Shown: positions 35,758 to 44,790, counted from the first letter of the stretch. The stretch is DNA of 64,000 nucleotides from Streptomyces sp. NBC_00273 (GCF_036178145.1 NZ_CP108067.1:5022001-5086000); one strand, 5' to 3'. The notes: generated by a model from the sequence alone, not told the origin. Translations and numbers: made by a program.

Positions 35758-36297
35758 ATGGAGATGCCGAGGAGTGAACGGTCGCAGGACAGCCCCCCGC
35801 ACGTCCTGATCGTGGGACAGGACGGGACGGCGGTCGGCGACGCCGATGACGAGTCGCGCGAGGTCCCGGTGACGGAAATGGTCGAACAGCCCGCCAAGGT
35901 CATGCGGATCGGCAGCATGATCAAGCAACTCCTGGAAGAGGTACGTGCCGCGCCTCTCGACGAGGCGAGCCGGGTCCGGCTCAAGGACATCCACGCCGCC
36001 TCGGTCAAGGAGCTGGAGGACGGCCTGGCCCCGGAGCTCGTGGAGGAACTGGAGCGCCTGTCGCTCCCGTTCACCGAGGAGGCCATTCCTTCCGAGGCCG
36101 AACTTCGGATCGCCCAGGCCCAGTTGGTGGGCTGGCTGGAGGGCCTCTTCCACGGCATCCAGACGGCCCTGTTCGCACAGCAGATGGCGGCGCGGGCCCA
36201 GTTGGAGCAGATGCGCCGCGCCCTCCCGCCGGGCGGACCGCACGACGACGACGAGGACGGCGGCCACGGCGCGATCCGCTCGGGCCCGTACCTCTAG
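35758..36297 (+). CDS. bpa: Bacterial proteasome activator Bpa (PafE)
   Basis: The protein has 179 residues from ATG 35758; the GTG at 35740 is the alternative. The core (EQPAKVMRIGSMIKQLLEEVRAAPLDEASRVRLKDIHAASVKELEDGLAPELVEELERLSLPF) matches the four-helix Bpa fold that forms dodecameric rings. The last residues, GPYL, correspond to the C-terminal HbYX-like GQYL motif that docks into the 20S proteasome. It provides ATP-independent degradation of unfolded proteins. Confidence 0.9.
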   Translation: MEMPRSERSQDSPPHVLIVGQDGTAVGDADDESREVPVTEMVEQPAKVMRIGSMIKQLLEEVRAAPLDEASRVRLKDIHAASVKELEDGLAPELVEELERLSLPFTEEAIPSEAELRIAQAQLVGWLEGLFHGIQTALFAQQMAARAQLEQMRRALPPGGPHDDDEDGGHGAIRSGPYL

Positions 36298-36382
36298 CCT
36301 CCGGCGGACAGCGAAAGAGGCGGGTCCGGCCCACGCCCCCGGCGCGGCCCGGCCCCGCCCCCTTCCAACCCCACCGACCTTC

Positions 36383-36614
36383 CAGCCCCGCCGGCGCTTG
36401 AGGCGACCTCCCAGCCCCGCCGGCACTTGAGGCAACCTCCCAGCCCCGCCGGCACTTGAGGCGACCTCCCAGCCCCGCCGGCACTTGAGGCGACCTCCCA
36501 GCCCCGCCGGCGCTTGAGGCGACCTTTCAGCCCCGCCGGCGCTTGAGGCAACCTCCCAGCCCCGCCGGCGCTTGAGGCGACCTTTCAGCCCCGCCGGCGT
36601 TTGAGGCGCGGGGG
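36383..36614. repeat. Eight tandem copies of a 29-bp unit
   Basis: CAGCCCCGCCGGC begins at 36383, 36412, 36441, 36470, 36499, 36528, 36557 and 36586, an exact 29-base period. Each unit continues as G/A-C/T-TTGAGGC-G/A-ACCT and differs from its neighbours at only a few positions. Units abut with no spacers. The last unit runs into a dispersed intergenic element. Confidence 0.9.
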
Positions 36615-36650
36615 TCCGGGGGCAGCGCCCCCGCAACGGCGCCGCACCCG
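36586..36650. repeat. Dispersed intergenic element, copy 1
   Basis: The consensus CAGCCCCGCCGGCRTTTGAGG is followed by a GGGGTCCGGGG...CCCC hairpin and a GCAACGGCGCCGC tail. It is shared with 41157-41215 and 51959-52019. Confidence 0.75.
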
Positions 36651-36735
36651 GCATCCGGACGGCCAGCCCGACGCGGGTAAGCCCCCGATAAATACGGCTC
36701 CCCGCCAGGGACATGGCCGCCGCATACTCAAGGGC

Positions 36736-37599
36736 ATGAGCTACGACGCGATCGTGCTGGCCGGCGGCGCCGCGCAGCGACTCGGTGGGGCCGACAAGCC
36801 CGCGCTGAGCGTCGGCGGCCGCGCACTCCTCGACCGCGTCCTCGACGCCTGCCCGGACGCCCGGACCACCGTCGTCGTCGGCGGTCGCCGCGCCACCGCG
36901 CGCCCGGTCCGCTGGACCCGTGAGGACCCGCCCGGCGGCGGCCCCGTGGCCGCGCTGGACGCCGGTCTGCGCCTCACCTCCGCCGAGCTGGTCCTCGTAC
37001 TCTCCGCCGACCTGCCCTTCCTCGACCGGGAGACCGTAGGGACCCTGCTGGACGCCGCCGGCGGGGACGGGGCGATGCTGCGGGACCCCGACGGCCGGGA
37101 CCAGCCGCTGGTCGCCGCCTACCGGGCCGAGCCGCTGCGCCGCGAGATCGCCCTGCTCGCCGCCGAGCACGGCACGCTCACCGGGCTCCCGCTCCGTGCG
37201 CTCACCGCCGCACTGGACCTCGCCCGCGTCACGTCCCGGCCGCTCGCCTCCTTCGACTGCGACACCTGGGACGATCTCGCCGCCGCCCGCGCCCGGATCA
37301 GGGAGCATGGAAGCGTGCTGGAGCAATGGATCACCGCCGTCAAGAGTGAGCTGGGCATCGACCTCCCCGTCGACACCAAGACCCTGCTCGACCTCGCCCG
37401 GGACGCCGCCCACGGCGTCGCCCGACCCGCCGCCCCGCTGACCACCTTCCTGGTCGGCTACGCGGCGGCGCATGCCGCCGCCACCGGCGCCGACCCCGCC
37501 CAGGCCGTCGCCGAGGCCTCCCGCAAGGCGGCCGACCTGGCGCTGCGGTGGGCCGACGAGGCGGCATCCGACACCTCCGAACGGAACGGCTCCGGATGA
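36736..37599 (+). CDS. MobA-like NTP transferase with C-terminal DUF6457-type domain
   Basis: The protein has 287 residues from ATG 36736 behind AAGGG. The N-terminal nucleotidyltransferase signature is AIVLAGGAAQRLGGADKPALSVGGRALLDRVL, with VLSADLPFL as the metal-binding Asp segment. It resembles MobA, which attaches GMP to molybdopterin. From about residue 190 (VLEQWITAVKSELGIDLPVDTKTLLDLARDAAHGVARPAAPLTTFLVGYAAA) there is a small helical domain often fused or adjacent to it. Its stop overlaps moeA as ATGA. Confidence 0.85.
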   Translation: MSYDAIVLAGGAAQRLGGADKPALSVGGRALLDRVLDACPDARTTVVVGGRRATARPVRWTREDPPGGGPVAALDAGLRLTSAELVLVLSADLPFLDRETVGTLLDAAGGDGAMLRDPDGRDQPLVAAYRAEPLRREIALLAAEHGTLTGLPLRALTAALDLARVTSRPLASFDCDTWDDLAAARARIREHGSVLEQWITAVKSELGIDLPVDTKTLLDLARDAAHGVARPAAPLTTFLVGYAAAHAAATGADPAQAVAEASRKAADLALRWADEAASDTSERNGSG

Positions 37600-38942
37600 C
37601 CCCCACGAACTCCGCGGAGCAGGCTCTCGACGAGGCCCTCGCACTGGTCAGCCGCACCCCCGAGGGCGGCGGTACGGGCGGCGCGGGAGGCGGCACGGGC
37701 GGCCACCGCGCCTCCGGCTGGCAGCGGGCCCGGGACACCGCCGCACAAGCCGGGAGCAGGGTGCGGCCCCGTACCCACCGCGTGCCCCTCGCGGACGCCC
37801 TCGGCGAAGTCCTGGCCACCCCCCTGGACGCACTGACCGACCTGCCGTCCTTCGACACCTCCGCCATGGACGGCTGGGCCGTCGCGGGCCCCGGCCCCTG
37901 GAGCGTGCGCGCCGGCGGCGGCGTGCTGGCCGGCTCCGAACGGCCGGAGCCCCTCACCGACGGCGAGGCCGTACGGATCGCCACCGGCGCCCGGATCCCC
38001 GGCGACGCCACCGCCGTCATCCGCACCGAGCACTGCCGCGAGGCCGGCACCCAGCTCTTCGCCGACCGGCCCGTCCTCACCGGCCAGGACATCCGCCCGC
38101 GGGGCCAGGAGTGCCGCTCCGGCGACCTGCTGCTGCCCGCCGGCTCCCTGGTCACCCCGGCCGTGTTGGGGCTCGCCGCAGCCGCCGGGTACGACGAGCT
38201 GACCACCCGGCCCCGCCCCCGCGTGGAGATCCTGGTGCTCGGCGACGAGCTGCTCACCGAGGGCCGCCCGCACGAGGGGCTGGTCCGCGACGCCCTCAGC
38301 CCCATGCTCGGGCCCTGGATGGACCGCCTCGGCGCCGAGGTCATCGGCACGCGGCGGCTCGGCGACGACCCGGCGGGGGCCGCGGCGCTCCTGGAGGCCG
38401 TCACCACGAGCACCGCCGATGTCCTCGTCACCACGGGCGGCACCGCCTCCGGCCCCGTCGACCACGTCCATCCCGTACTGCGGAAGGCCGGCGCCGAACT
38501 GCTGGTCGACGGGGTGGCGGTGCGCCCCGGGCACCCCATGCTGCTGGCCCGCATCGGGTCCAGGGCCGCCGCCGAGAACGACGAGAACGACGGGAACACG
38601 GTGCGCCATGTCGTCGGGCTGCCCGGAAACCCGCTGGCCGCCGTCTCCGGGCTGCTGACCCTCGCCGAACCCCTGCTGCGCGCCCTCGCCGGCCGCCGCA
38701 GGCGCCCCCGCTACACGGCGCCGGTGCAGGGCGACGTACCGGGCCACCCGTACGACACCCGGCTGGTCCCGGTCCTGCTGAGCGACGAACACGCGGTGCC
38801 GCTGCGCTACCACGGACCTGCGATGCTGCGCGGTGTGGCCGCCGCCGACGCGCTGGCCGTCGTACCGCCCAAGGGCGCGCGGTCCGGGCAGGAACTGGAG
38901 ATCCTCGATCTGCCCTGGGCTTCTGGAGGATGTTTCACGTGA
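37596..38942 (+). CDS. moeA: Molybdopterin molybdotransferase MoeA
   Basis: The protein has 448 residues from ATG 37596, which overlaps the MobA-like stop by four bases. Motifs are DTSAMDGWAV, GARIPGDATAVIRTEHC, RPRVEILVLGDELL, TTGGTASGPVDHV and GLPGNPLAAV. It inserts molybdate into adenylated molybdopterin. The long Gly-rich linker near residues 24-42 is unusual. The stop codon lies within a parS site and overlaps the next start. Confidence 0.93.
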   Translation: MTPTNSAEQALDEALALVSRTPEGGGTGGAGGGTGGHRASGWQRARDTAAQAGSRVRPRTHRVPLADALGEVLATPLDALTDLPSFDTSAMDGWAVAGPGPWSVRAGGGVLAGSERPEPLTDGEAVRIATGARIPGDATAVIRTEHCREAGTQLFADRPVLTGQDIRPRGQECRSGDLLLPAGSLVTPAVLGLAAAAGYDELTTRPRPRVEILVLGDELLTEGRPHEGLVRDALSPMLGPWMDRLGAEVIGTRRLGDDPAGAAALLEAVTTSTADVLVTTGGTASGPVDHVHPVLRKAGAELLVDGVAVRPGHPMLLARIGSRAAAENDENDGNTVRHVVGLPGNPLAAVSGLLTLAEPLLRALAGRRRRPRYTAPVQGDVPGHPYDTRLVPVLLSDEHAVPLRYHGPAMLRGVAAADALAVVPPKGARSGQELEILDLPWASGGCFT

Positions 38943-38945
38943 AAC
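38932..38945. promoter_or_regulatory. parS site (ParB binding), inside the moeA/channel junction
   Basis: GTTTCACGTGAAAC is a perfect match to the Streptomyces parS consensus. It covers the last codons and TGA stop of moeA and the GTG start of the potassium channel. Confidence 0.85.
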
Positions 38946-40030
38946 TGCACGGCCAGGACTCCATGGCCCGCGGCGCCGACGAGAAACTCGTCTCCCGGCG
39001 CATCAAGCTGCCCAAGCGCGTCGTCGAGAACCCGCTGAGGCAGGTCACCAAGCGCCTGCTGATGGCGTTGTTCGTACTCTTCCTGACGGTCTTCATCGTG
39101 TGGCTGGACCGTGGTGGCTACCACGACAACGCCAACGAGCAGGTCGATCTCCTCGACTGCTTCTACTACGCCACGGTGACGCTGTCCACGACGGGCTACG
39201 GCGACATCGTGCCGTACAGCGACAGCGCACGACTGATCAACATCCTGCTGATCACCCCGCTGCGCGTGCTGTTCCTGATCATCCTGGTCGGTACCACCCT
39301 GGAAGTCCTGACGGAACGGACGAGGGAAGAGTGGCGGCTGAAGAGCTGGAGGAAGAACTTGCGTGAGCACACGGTCGTCATCGGCTTCGGCACGAAGGGC
39401 CGCTCGGCCCTCCAGACGCTGCTGGCCACCGGCCTCTCCAAGGAACAGGTCGTCATCGTCGACCCCAGCGCCAAGGTGATCGACACGGCCAACGCGGAGG
39501 GCTTCACGGGCGTGGTCGGCGACGCCACCCGCTCCGACGTCCTGCTCCGCGCCGAGCTACAGAAGGCCCGTCAGATCGTCATCGCCACCCAGCGGGACGA
39601 CACGGCGGTCCTGGTCACCCTGACCGCCCGACAGCTCAACCGCGGGGCGAAGATCGTCGCGGCAGTGCGCGAGGAGGAGAACGCCCCGCTGCTGCGCCAG
39701 TCCGGCGCGGACGCGGTCATCACGAGCGCGAGCGCGGCCGGCCGGCTGCTGGGCCTCTCGGTGCTCAGCCCGAGTGCGGGCACCGTGATGGAGGACCTGA
39801 TCCAGCAGGGCAGCGGTCTCGACCTCATCGAACGCCCCGCCCGCAAGTCCGAGGCCGGCAAGTCAGTACGGGACACCGAGGACCTGGTCGTGAGCGTGGT
39901 GCGCGGCCACCGGCTGCTCCCGTACGACGATCCGCACGCGAGCCCGATCCAGCTGACGGACCGTCTCATCACCATCGTGCGGGCGACGCCGCCGGCCTCG
40001 CCGCAGGTGAGGTTCGGACCTGCCGATTAG
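38939..40030 (+). CDS. Potassium channel with RCK (TrkA-N) domain
   Basis: The protein has 363 residues from GTG 38939. GGAGG lies 9 bases upstream and the GTG overlaps the moeA stop as GTGA. An ATG at 38930 would abut the GGAGG, so it is less likely. Two membrane helices flank a pore with selectivity filter TTGYGD. The RCK domain begins HTVVIGFGTKGRS (GxGxxG), binds a nucleotide and runs to about residue 270, with a C-terminal TrkA-C-like part. It is a ligand-gated K+ channel of the inner membrane. Confidence 0.92.
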   Translation: MKLHGQDSMARGADEKLVSRRIKLPKRVVENPLRQVTKRLLMALFVLFLTVFIVWLDRGGYHDNANEQVDLLDCFYYATVTLSTTGYGDIVPYSDSARLINILLITPLRVLFLIILVGTTLEVLTERTREEWRLKSWRKNLREHTVVIGFGTKGRSALQTLLATGLSKEQVVIVDPSAKVIDTANAEGFTGVVGDATRSDVLLRAELQKARQIVIATQRDDTAVLVTLTARQLNRGAKIVAAVREEENAPLLRQSGADAVITSASAAGRLLGLSVLSPSAGTVMEDLIQQGSGLDLIERPARKSEAGKSVRDTEDLVVSVVRGHRLLPYDDPHASPIQLTDRLITIVRATPPASPQVRFGPAD

Positions 40031-40056
40031 GCCGTCTCTGGCGTAGCCTCCGGGCC

Positions 40057-41034
40057 ATGCATGCGATCACCATCGAGCAGCCCGGCGGCCCCGAGGCCCT
40101 CGTCTGGGCCGACGTACCCGATCCGGTGCCGGGCGAGGGCGAGGTCCTCGTCGAGGTCGCGGCGAGCGCCGTGAACCGCGCCGACGTTCTCCAGCGACAG
40201 GGGTTCTACGATCCGCCGCCCGGCGCCCCGCGCCATCCGGGGCTGGAGTGCTCCGGGCGGATCGCCGCGATGGGGCCGGGGGTGTCCGGCTGGTCCGTGG
40301 GCGACGAGGTGTGCGCCCTGCTGGCGGGCGGCGGGTACGCGGAGCGGGTGGCCGTGCCGGCGGGGCAGCTACTGCCGGTCCCTGCGGGCGTGGACCTGGT
40401 GACGGCGGCCGCGCTGCCCGAGGTCGTCACGACCGTGTGGTCCAACGTGTTCATGGTGGCGGGGCTCCGCCCCGGCGAGACCCTGCTGGTGCACGGCGGA
40501 TCCAGCGGGATCGGGACCATGGCGATCCAGCTGGCGAAGGCGGTGGGCGCGACGGTCGCCGTGACGGCGGGCGGCCCGGAGAAGCTGGCGCGCTGCAAGG
40601 AGCTGGGTGCGGACATCCTGATCGACTACCGCGAGCAGGACTTCGTGGCCGCGCTGCGCGAGGCGACGGGCGGAGCCGGGGCGGACGTGATCCTGGACAT
40701 CATGGGCGCGAAGTACCTCGCCCGGAACGTGGACGCCCTGGCCGTGAACGGGCGGCTCGCGGTGATCGGGCTCCAGGGCGGGGTGAAGGCCGAGCTGAAC
40801 CTCGGCGCGTTGCTGGCCAAGCGGGCGGCGATCACCGCCACCTCGCTGCGCGCCCGCCCGCTGGAGGAGAAGGCGGCCATCGTCGCCGCCGTGCGCGAGC
40901 ACGTGTGGCCGCTGGTGGCCGCGGGGCGGGTCCGCCCGGTGGTCCACGCGGCGTTCCCGATGCGGGACGCCGCCGAGGCCCACCGGGTCCTGGAGTCCAG
41001 CGCCCACGTGGGCAAGCTGCTGCTCACGGTGTGA
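40057..41034 (+). CDS. NAD(P)H-quinone oxidoreductase, zinc-free MDR family (PIG3-like)
   Basis: The protein has 325 residues. It is a medium-chain dehydrogenase/reductase with no zinc ligands: GEVLVEVAASAVNRADVLQRQGFYDPPPGAPRHPGLECSG at the N-terminus and the nucleotide-binding HGGSSGIGTMAIQLAKAVGA. The DVLQRQGxYxPPPGAP pattern is that of the PIG3/quinone oxidoreductase group, which reduces quinones with NADPH. It starts 26 bases after the channel gene and may be co-transcribed with it. Confidence 0.9.
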   Translation: MHAITIEQPGGPEALVWADVPDPVPGEGEVLVEVAASAVNRADVLQRQGFYDPPPGAPRHPGLECSGRIAAMGPGVSGWSVGDEVCALLAGGGYAERVAVPAGQLLPVPAGVDLVTAAALPEVVTTVWSNVFMVAGLRPGETLLVHGGSSGIGTMAIQLAKAVGATVAVTAGGPEKLARCKELGADILIDYREQDFVAALREATGGAGADVILDIMGAKYLARNVDALAVNGRLAVIGLQGGVKAELNLGALLAKRAAITATSLRARPLEEKAAIVAAVREHVWPLVAAGRVRPVVHAAFPMRDAAEAHRVLESSAHVGKLLLTV

Positions 41035-41156
41035 CGGCGCTGCGCGGAGCCTCTCCCCGCCCCGCCCTTTCGCCGTTTCCCGGGCTCTGCCCGGACCCGG
41101 TCCTCAATCTCCCCCAGCTACCGCTGGGAGGTGCCCCCTGGACGGGCTGGAAAATC

Positions 41157-41215
41157 CAGCCCCGCCGGCATTTGAGGCTCGGGGTCCGGGGCGGAGCCCC
41201 GGCAACGGCGCCGCC
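41157..41215. repeat. Dispersed intergenic element, copy 2
   Basis: The element CAGCCCCGCCGGCATTTGAGG plus GGGGTCCGGGGCGGAGCCCC and a GGCAACGGCGCCGC tail lies between convergent genes. Just upstream is another hairpin-forming stretch (CCCAGCTACCGCTGGG at about 41114). The hairpins probably terminate both transcripts. Confidence 0.75.
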
Positions 41216-41218
41216 CGG

Positions 41219-42550
41219 CTACAGGCTGCGCAGCAGCACCGCCGGGGATTCCACGCAGTCGGCGACGTAGCGCAGGAAGCCGCCCGCCGTGCCGCCGTCG
41301 CACACCCGGTGGTCGAAGGTCAGCGACAGCTGGACGACCTTGCGGACCGCCAGCTGACCCTCGTGGACCCACGGCTTGTCGATGATCCGGCCCACGCCCA
41401 GCATCGCCGCCTCGGGGTGGTTGATGATCGGCGTGGAGCCGTCGACCCCGAACACCCCGTAGTTGTTCAGGGTGAAGGTGCCGCCGGTCAGATCGGCCGG
41501 GGCCAGCTTCCCGGCCCGGGCGAGCTCGGTCAGTCGGGCGAACTCCGCCGACAGGGACTCCGGGTTGCGGTGCTGCGCGTCCCGGACCACCGGGACCACC
41601 AGGCCCCGCTCGGTCTGCGCGGCGAAGCCCAGGTGCACCGACGGGAGCCGGACGATCTCCTTGGCCGCGAGGTCCACGGTGGAGTTGAGCTCCGGGTACC
41701 GGGCCAGGGCGGCCGTGCAGATCCGGGCCAGCAGCGCGAGCACCGAGATCTTGGGACCGCCGACCGCGTTCATCGCGGCTCGGGCGGCCATCAGCTCGGT
41801 GGCGTCCGCGTCGACCCAGCACGTGGCGTCCGGGATCTCCCGGCGGCTGCGCGAGAGCTTCTCGGCGACCGCCCCGCGCACTCCCTTGAGCGGGATCCGC
41901 TCGCCCCGTGCCGCCACCGCAGGTGCCGCGGCGACCGGGGCCGGTTCGGGCGCCCGCAGCGCGGCCAGCGCCGCCTCGACGTCGGCCCGCAGGATCAGAC
42001 CCTCGGGCCCCGACCCCGTCAGCGCACGCAGGTCGACCCCGCCGTCCTTGGCCAGCTTGCGCACCAGCGGCGAGATCACCGGCACCGGGCCGGCGACAAC
42101 CGCCGGAGCAACAGGAACCGCCGGAGCGACCGGAGCGACCGGAGCGGCGACGACCGGCGCCGACACCGCGGCGGTGACGGGTCGCACCCGTCGCCGACGC
42201 GCCGGGCGCGAGTGGTCCTCGCCGTAACCGATCAGGGGCCGGGGCACGTTGCCGGCGCCCTCGGCCTCGGCCGCCTGCGCGGCCGGGGCCTGCGGGAGCG
42301 ACGCCGCCCCCACCGCCACGGTGATCAACGGTGCTCCGACGGGCAGTTCCGTGCCCTCCTCCCCGAAACGGGCGGTGACCACACCGCCGTAGGGGCACGG
42401 AACCTCCACCATCGCCTTGGCCGTCTCGACCTCGACCACCGGCTGGTCGATGGCGACGACATCGCCCACCGCGACCAGCCAGCGGACGATCTCGGCCTCG
42501 GTCAGGCCCTCCCCGAGATCGGGAAGCTTGAATTCCATTACCTGCGGCAT
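41219..42550 (-). CDS. bkdC: 2-oxoacid dehydrogenase E2, dihydrolipoamide acyltransferase (copy 2)
   Basis: The protein has 443 residues from ATG 42550, sharing its first base with the E1beta stop (TGATG). The lipoyl domain has Lys in VETAKAMVEVP. The subunit-binding domain is SPLVRKLAKDGGVDLRALTGSGPEGLILRADVE. The catalytic domain ends in TFDHRVCDGGTAGGFL. It carries one lipoyl domain like copy 1 but has a shorter linker. It is the last gene of the second operon. Confidence 0.9.
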   Translation of the reverse strand: MPQVMEFKLPDLGEGLTEAEIVRWLVAVGDVVAIDQPVVEVETAKAMVEVPCPYGGVVTARFGEEGTELPVGAPLITVAVGAASLPQAPAAQAAEAEGAGNVPRPLIGYGEDHSRPARRRRVRPVTAAVSAPVVAAPVAPVAPAVPVAPAVVAGPVPVISPLVRKLAKDGGVDLRALTGSGPEGLILRADVEAALAALRAPEPAPVAAAPAVAARGERIPLKGVRGAVAEKLSRSRREIPDATCWVDADATELMAARAAMNAVGGPKISVLALLARICTAALARYPELNSTVDLAAKEIVRLPSVHLGFAAQTERGLVVPVVRDAQHRNPESLSAEFARLTELARAGKLAPADLTGGTFTLNNYGVFGVDGSTPIINHPEAAMLGVGRIIDKPWVHEGQLAVRKVVQLSLTFDHRVCDGGTAGGFLRYVADCVESPAVLLRSL

Positions 42551-43569
42551 CAGTTCTCCCACTGCAGGCGGGCCACGGTGTCCAGGATCCGGTCCACGCC
42601 CGGCAGGTGGTGCTTCTCCAGCATCGGCGGCGGGTAGGGGATGTCGAAGCCCGTCACCCGCAGCACCGGCGCCTCCAGGTGGTGGAAGCAGCGCTCCGTG
42701 ACGCGGGCGGCGATCTCCGCGCCCGGGCCGCCGAAGCCGTTCGCCTCGTGCACGACCACCGCACGCCCGGTGCGGCGTACGGACTCCACGACCGTGTCCT
42801 CGTCGAAGGGGACCAGCGAGCGCAGGTCGACGACCTCCAGGTCCCAACCCTCCTCGCGCGCCGCCTCGGCCGCCTCCAGGCACACCGGCAGCGAGGGCCC
42901 GTAGGTGATCAGGGTCGCGCTCGTGCCGGTCCGCCGGACCAGTGCCTTCCCGATGCCCGGCACGGCCGCCGGCGCCTCGGGCCGCCAGTCGGCCTTCGAC
43001 CAGTAGAGCCTCTTCGGCTCCAGGAAGACCACCGGGTCGTCGCTGGCGATCGACGCGCGCAGCAGCCCGTACGCGTCCTCGACCGTGGCCGGGGTCACCA
43101 CGTGCAGGCCGGGCGTGGCCACGTAGTACGCCTCGGAGGAGTCGCAGTGGTGCTCCACGCCGCCGATCCCGCCGCCGTACGGCACGCGGATGGTGATCGG
43201 CAGCGGCATCGCGCCGCGGGTGCGGTTGCGCATCTTCGCCACGTGCGAGATCAGCTGCTCGAACGCCGGGTAGGCGAAGGCGTCGAACTGCATCTCCACC
43301 ACCGGGCGCAGCCCGTACATGGCCATGCCGACCGCCGCGCCCAGGATTCCCGCCTCCGCGAGCGGAGTGTCCGTGCAGCGCTCCTCGCCGAACTCCTTCG
43401 CGAGCCCGTCCGTGATCCGGAAGACCCCGCCCAGCGTCCCGACGTCCTCGCCCATCACGTGGACCGTCGGGTCCTCGGCCATCGCGTCGCGCATCGCCCG
43501 GGTCAGGGCCTGCGCCATCGTCGCGGGCTTGGCCCCCGACTTCGCGGACTTCGCCGCCACCGTCGTCAC
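42550..43569 (-). CDS. bkdB: 2-oxoacid dehydrogenase E1 beta subunit (copy 2)
   Basis: The protein has 339 residues from GTG 43569, overlapping the E1alpha stop as GTGA. It has MGEDVGTLGGVFRITDGLAKEFGEERCTDTPLAEAGILG and IRVPYGGGIGGVEHHCDSSEAYYV, closely parallel to copy 1 but with many substitutions. A 15-residue Lys/Ala-rich N-terminal extension precedes the domain. Confidence 0.92.
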   Translation of the reverse strand: MTTVAAKSAKSGAKPATMAQALTRAMRDAMAEDPTVHVMGEDVGTLGGVFRITDGLAKEFGEERCTDTPLAEAGILGAAVGMAMYGLRPVVEMQFDAFAYPAFEQLISHVAKMRNRTRGAMPLPITIRVPYGGGIGGVEHHCDSSEAYYVATPGLHVVTPATVEDAYGLLRASIASDDPVVFLEPKRLYWSKADWRPEAPAAVPGIGKALVRRTGTSATLITYGPSLPVCLEAAEAAREEGWDLEVVDLRSLVPFDEDTVVESVRRTGRAVVVHEANGFGGPGAEIAARVTERCFHHLEAPVLRVTGFDIPYPPPMLEKHHLPGVDRILDTVARLQWEN

Positions 43570-44702
43570 GACTGGTCCTCTGCTTCCAGCTCTGCGCGCA
43601 GCATGGCCGCCTGCTCCCGCAGCCGGTCCGTCTGCTCCGCGTACACGTGCGCGAACAGGTCCATCGGGTCCACCACCGGGTCCGCGTTCATCCCCTCGCG
43701 GAGCGCCGCGGCCATCGCCTCGGCGTCGTCGCGCACCGCCTGGATCGCCGCTTCGTCGATGATCCCGCGGGCGGTCAGCTCGCGCTCCAGCAGGTCGACC
43801 GGGTCGTGCGCCTTCCAGGCCTCGACCTCGGCGTCACCGCGGTAGCGGGTCGCGTCGTCGGCGTTGGTGTGGGCCTCCATCCGGTACGTGACGGCCTCGA
43901 TCAGGGTCGGACCACCACCGGCCCGGGCCCGCCGGACCGCCTCGGACAGCACCTCGTGCATGGCGGCGATGTCGTTGCCGTCGACCAGCCGGCCGGGCAT
44001 CCCGTATCCCACGGCCTTGTGGGCCAGCGTCGGGGCGGCGGTCTGCTTGGCGAGCGGGACGGATATCGCGAAGCCGTTGTTCTGCACGAGGAAGACCACC
44101 GGGGCCTGCCAGACGGCGGCGAAGTTCAGTGCCTCGTGGAAGTCGCCCTCGCTGGTGCCGCCGTCGCCGACCATGGCGAGGGCGACGACGTCGTCGCCGC
44201 GCAGCCGGGCCGCGTGCGCCAGGCCCACCGCGTGCGGCAGCTGGGTGGCGAGCGGGGTCGAGAGGGGGGCTATGCGGTGCTCGCGCGGGTCGTACCCGGT
44301 GTGCCAGTCGCCGCGCAGCAGGGTCAGGGCCTGTACGGGGTCCAGTCCGCGCGCCACGGCCGCCAGGGTGTCCCGGTAGCTCGGGAACAGCCAGTCCTGC
44401 TCCTCCAGCACCAGTGCGGCCGCGATCTCGCAGGCCTCCTGGCCGACGGTGGAGGGGTAGACGGCGAGCCGGCCCTGCTTGGTGAGCGCCGTGGCCTGGG
44501 CGTTGTAGCGCCGGCCGCGCACCAGCTCGGCGTAGCAGCGGCGCATCAGCTCCGGGTCGAGCCCGTCCGCCGCCTCGGTGCCCAGTACCCGGTAGGGCTC
44601 GGGGTCCGGAAGCAGCGGCGCGGCGTCCGTGCGGGGGCTCCAGGCGGGCGGCTGGGTGGAACGGTGGGACGCACCGGCACCGGGCAGCTCTTGGACCGTC
44701 AT
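43566..44702 (-). CDS. bkdA: 2-oxoacid dehydrogenase E1 alpha subunit (copy 2)
   Basis: The protein has 378 residues from ATG 44702, with AGGAGG 11 bases upstream; GTG 44714 abuts that site and is less likely. The thiamine-pyrophosphate motif is GDGGTSEGD...QNNGFAIS. RYRGDAEVEAWKAHDP is the loop region. The promoter contains a variant of the putative PaaR operator, and the divergent gene is an Lrp/AsnC regulator, the classical bkd arrangement. Confidence 0.91.
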   Translation of the reverse strand: MTVQELPGAGASHRSTQPPAWSPRTDAAPLLPDPEPYRVLGTEAADGLDPELMRRCYAELVRGRRYNAQATALTKQGRLAVYPSTVGQEACEIAAALVLEEQDWLFPSYRDTLAAVARGLDPVQALTLLRGDWHTGYDPREHRIAPLSTPLATQLPHAVGLAHAARLRGDDVVALAMVGDGGTSEGDFHEALNFAAVWQAPVVFLVQNNGFAISVPLAKQTAAPTLAHKAVGYGMPGRLVDGNDIAAMHEVLSEAVRRARAGGGPTLIEAVTYRMEAHTNADDATRYRGDAEVEAWKAHDPVDLLERELTARGIIDEAAIQAVRDDAEAMAAALREGMNADPVVDPMDLFAHVYAEQTDRLREQAAMLRAELEAEDQS

Positions 44703-44760
44703 GGCGGCGTACACCTCCTCGTGGGAAGCGGGCAGGGGGTGCCCCGGATGTGAGGCCCCT

Positions 44761-44790
44761 CACCTACCGATTGTTCGGTTGTCTGCGCAA
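44761..44790 (-). promoter_or_regulatory. Promoter of bkd copy 2 with PaaR-like operator
   Basis: On the minus strand TTGCGC (44790-44785) and TAGGTG (44766-44761) are 18 bases apart. ACCGATTGTTCGGT (44766-44779) fills the spacer and touches the -10. It differs at one base from the 14-bp cores at 47700 and 53932. Confidence 0.6.

Larger units (their letters stand above)
36298..36735. other. Gene-free region with tandem repeat array
   Basis: No gene is supported here. Bases 36383-36614 are a tandem repeat array, and 36600-36660 is a conserved dispersed element with a GGGGGTCC...GCGCCCCC hairpin. The last ~75 bases lead into the MobA-like gene. Any open frames across the array are by-products of the repeat. 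Confidence 0.7.

Noticed and set aside
33426..36158. A 910-residue minus-strand frame over the FtsX permease and bpa
   Set aside because: It is composition-driven antisense to two well-supported genes.
36383..36614. Possible CRISPR array (29-bp repeats)
   Set aside because: Units abut directly with no variable spacers, there are no cas genes, and the unit matches a dispersed intergenic element.
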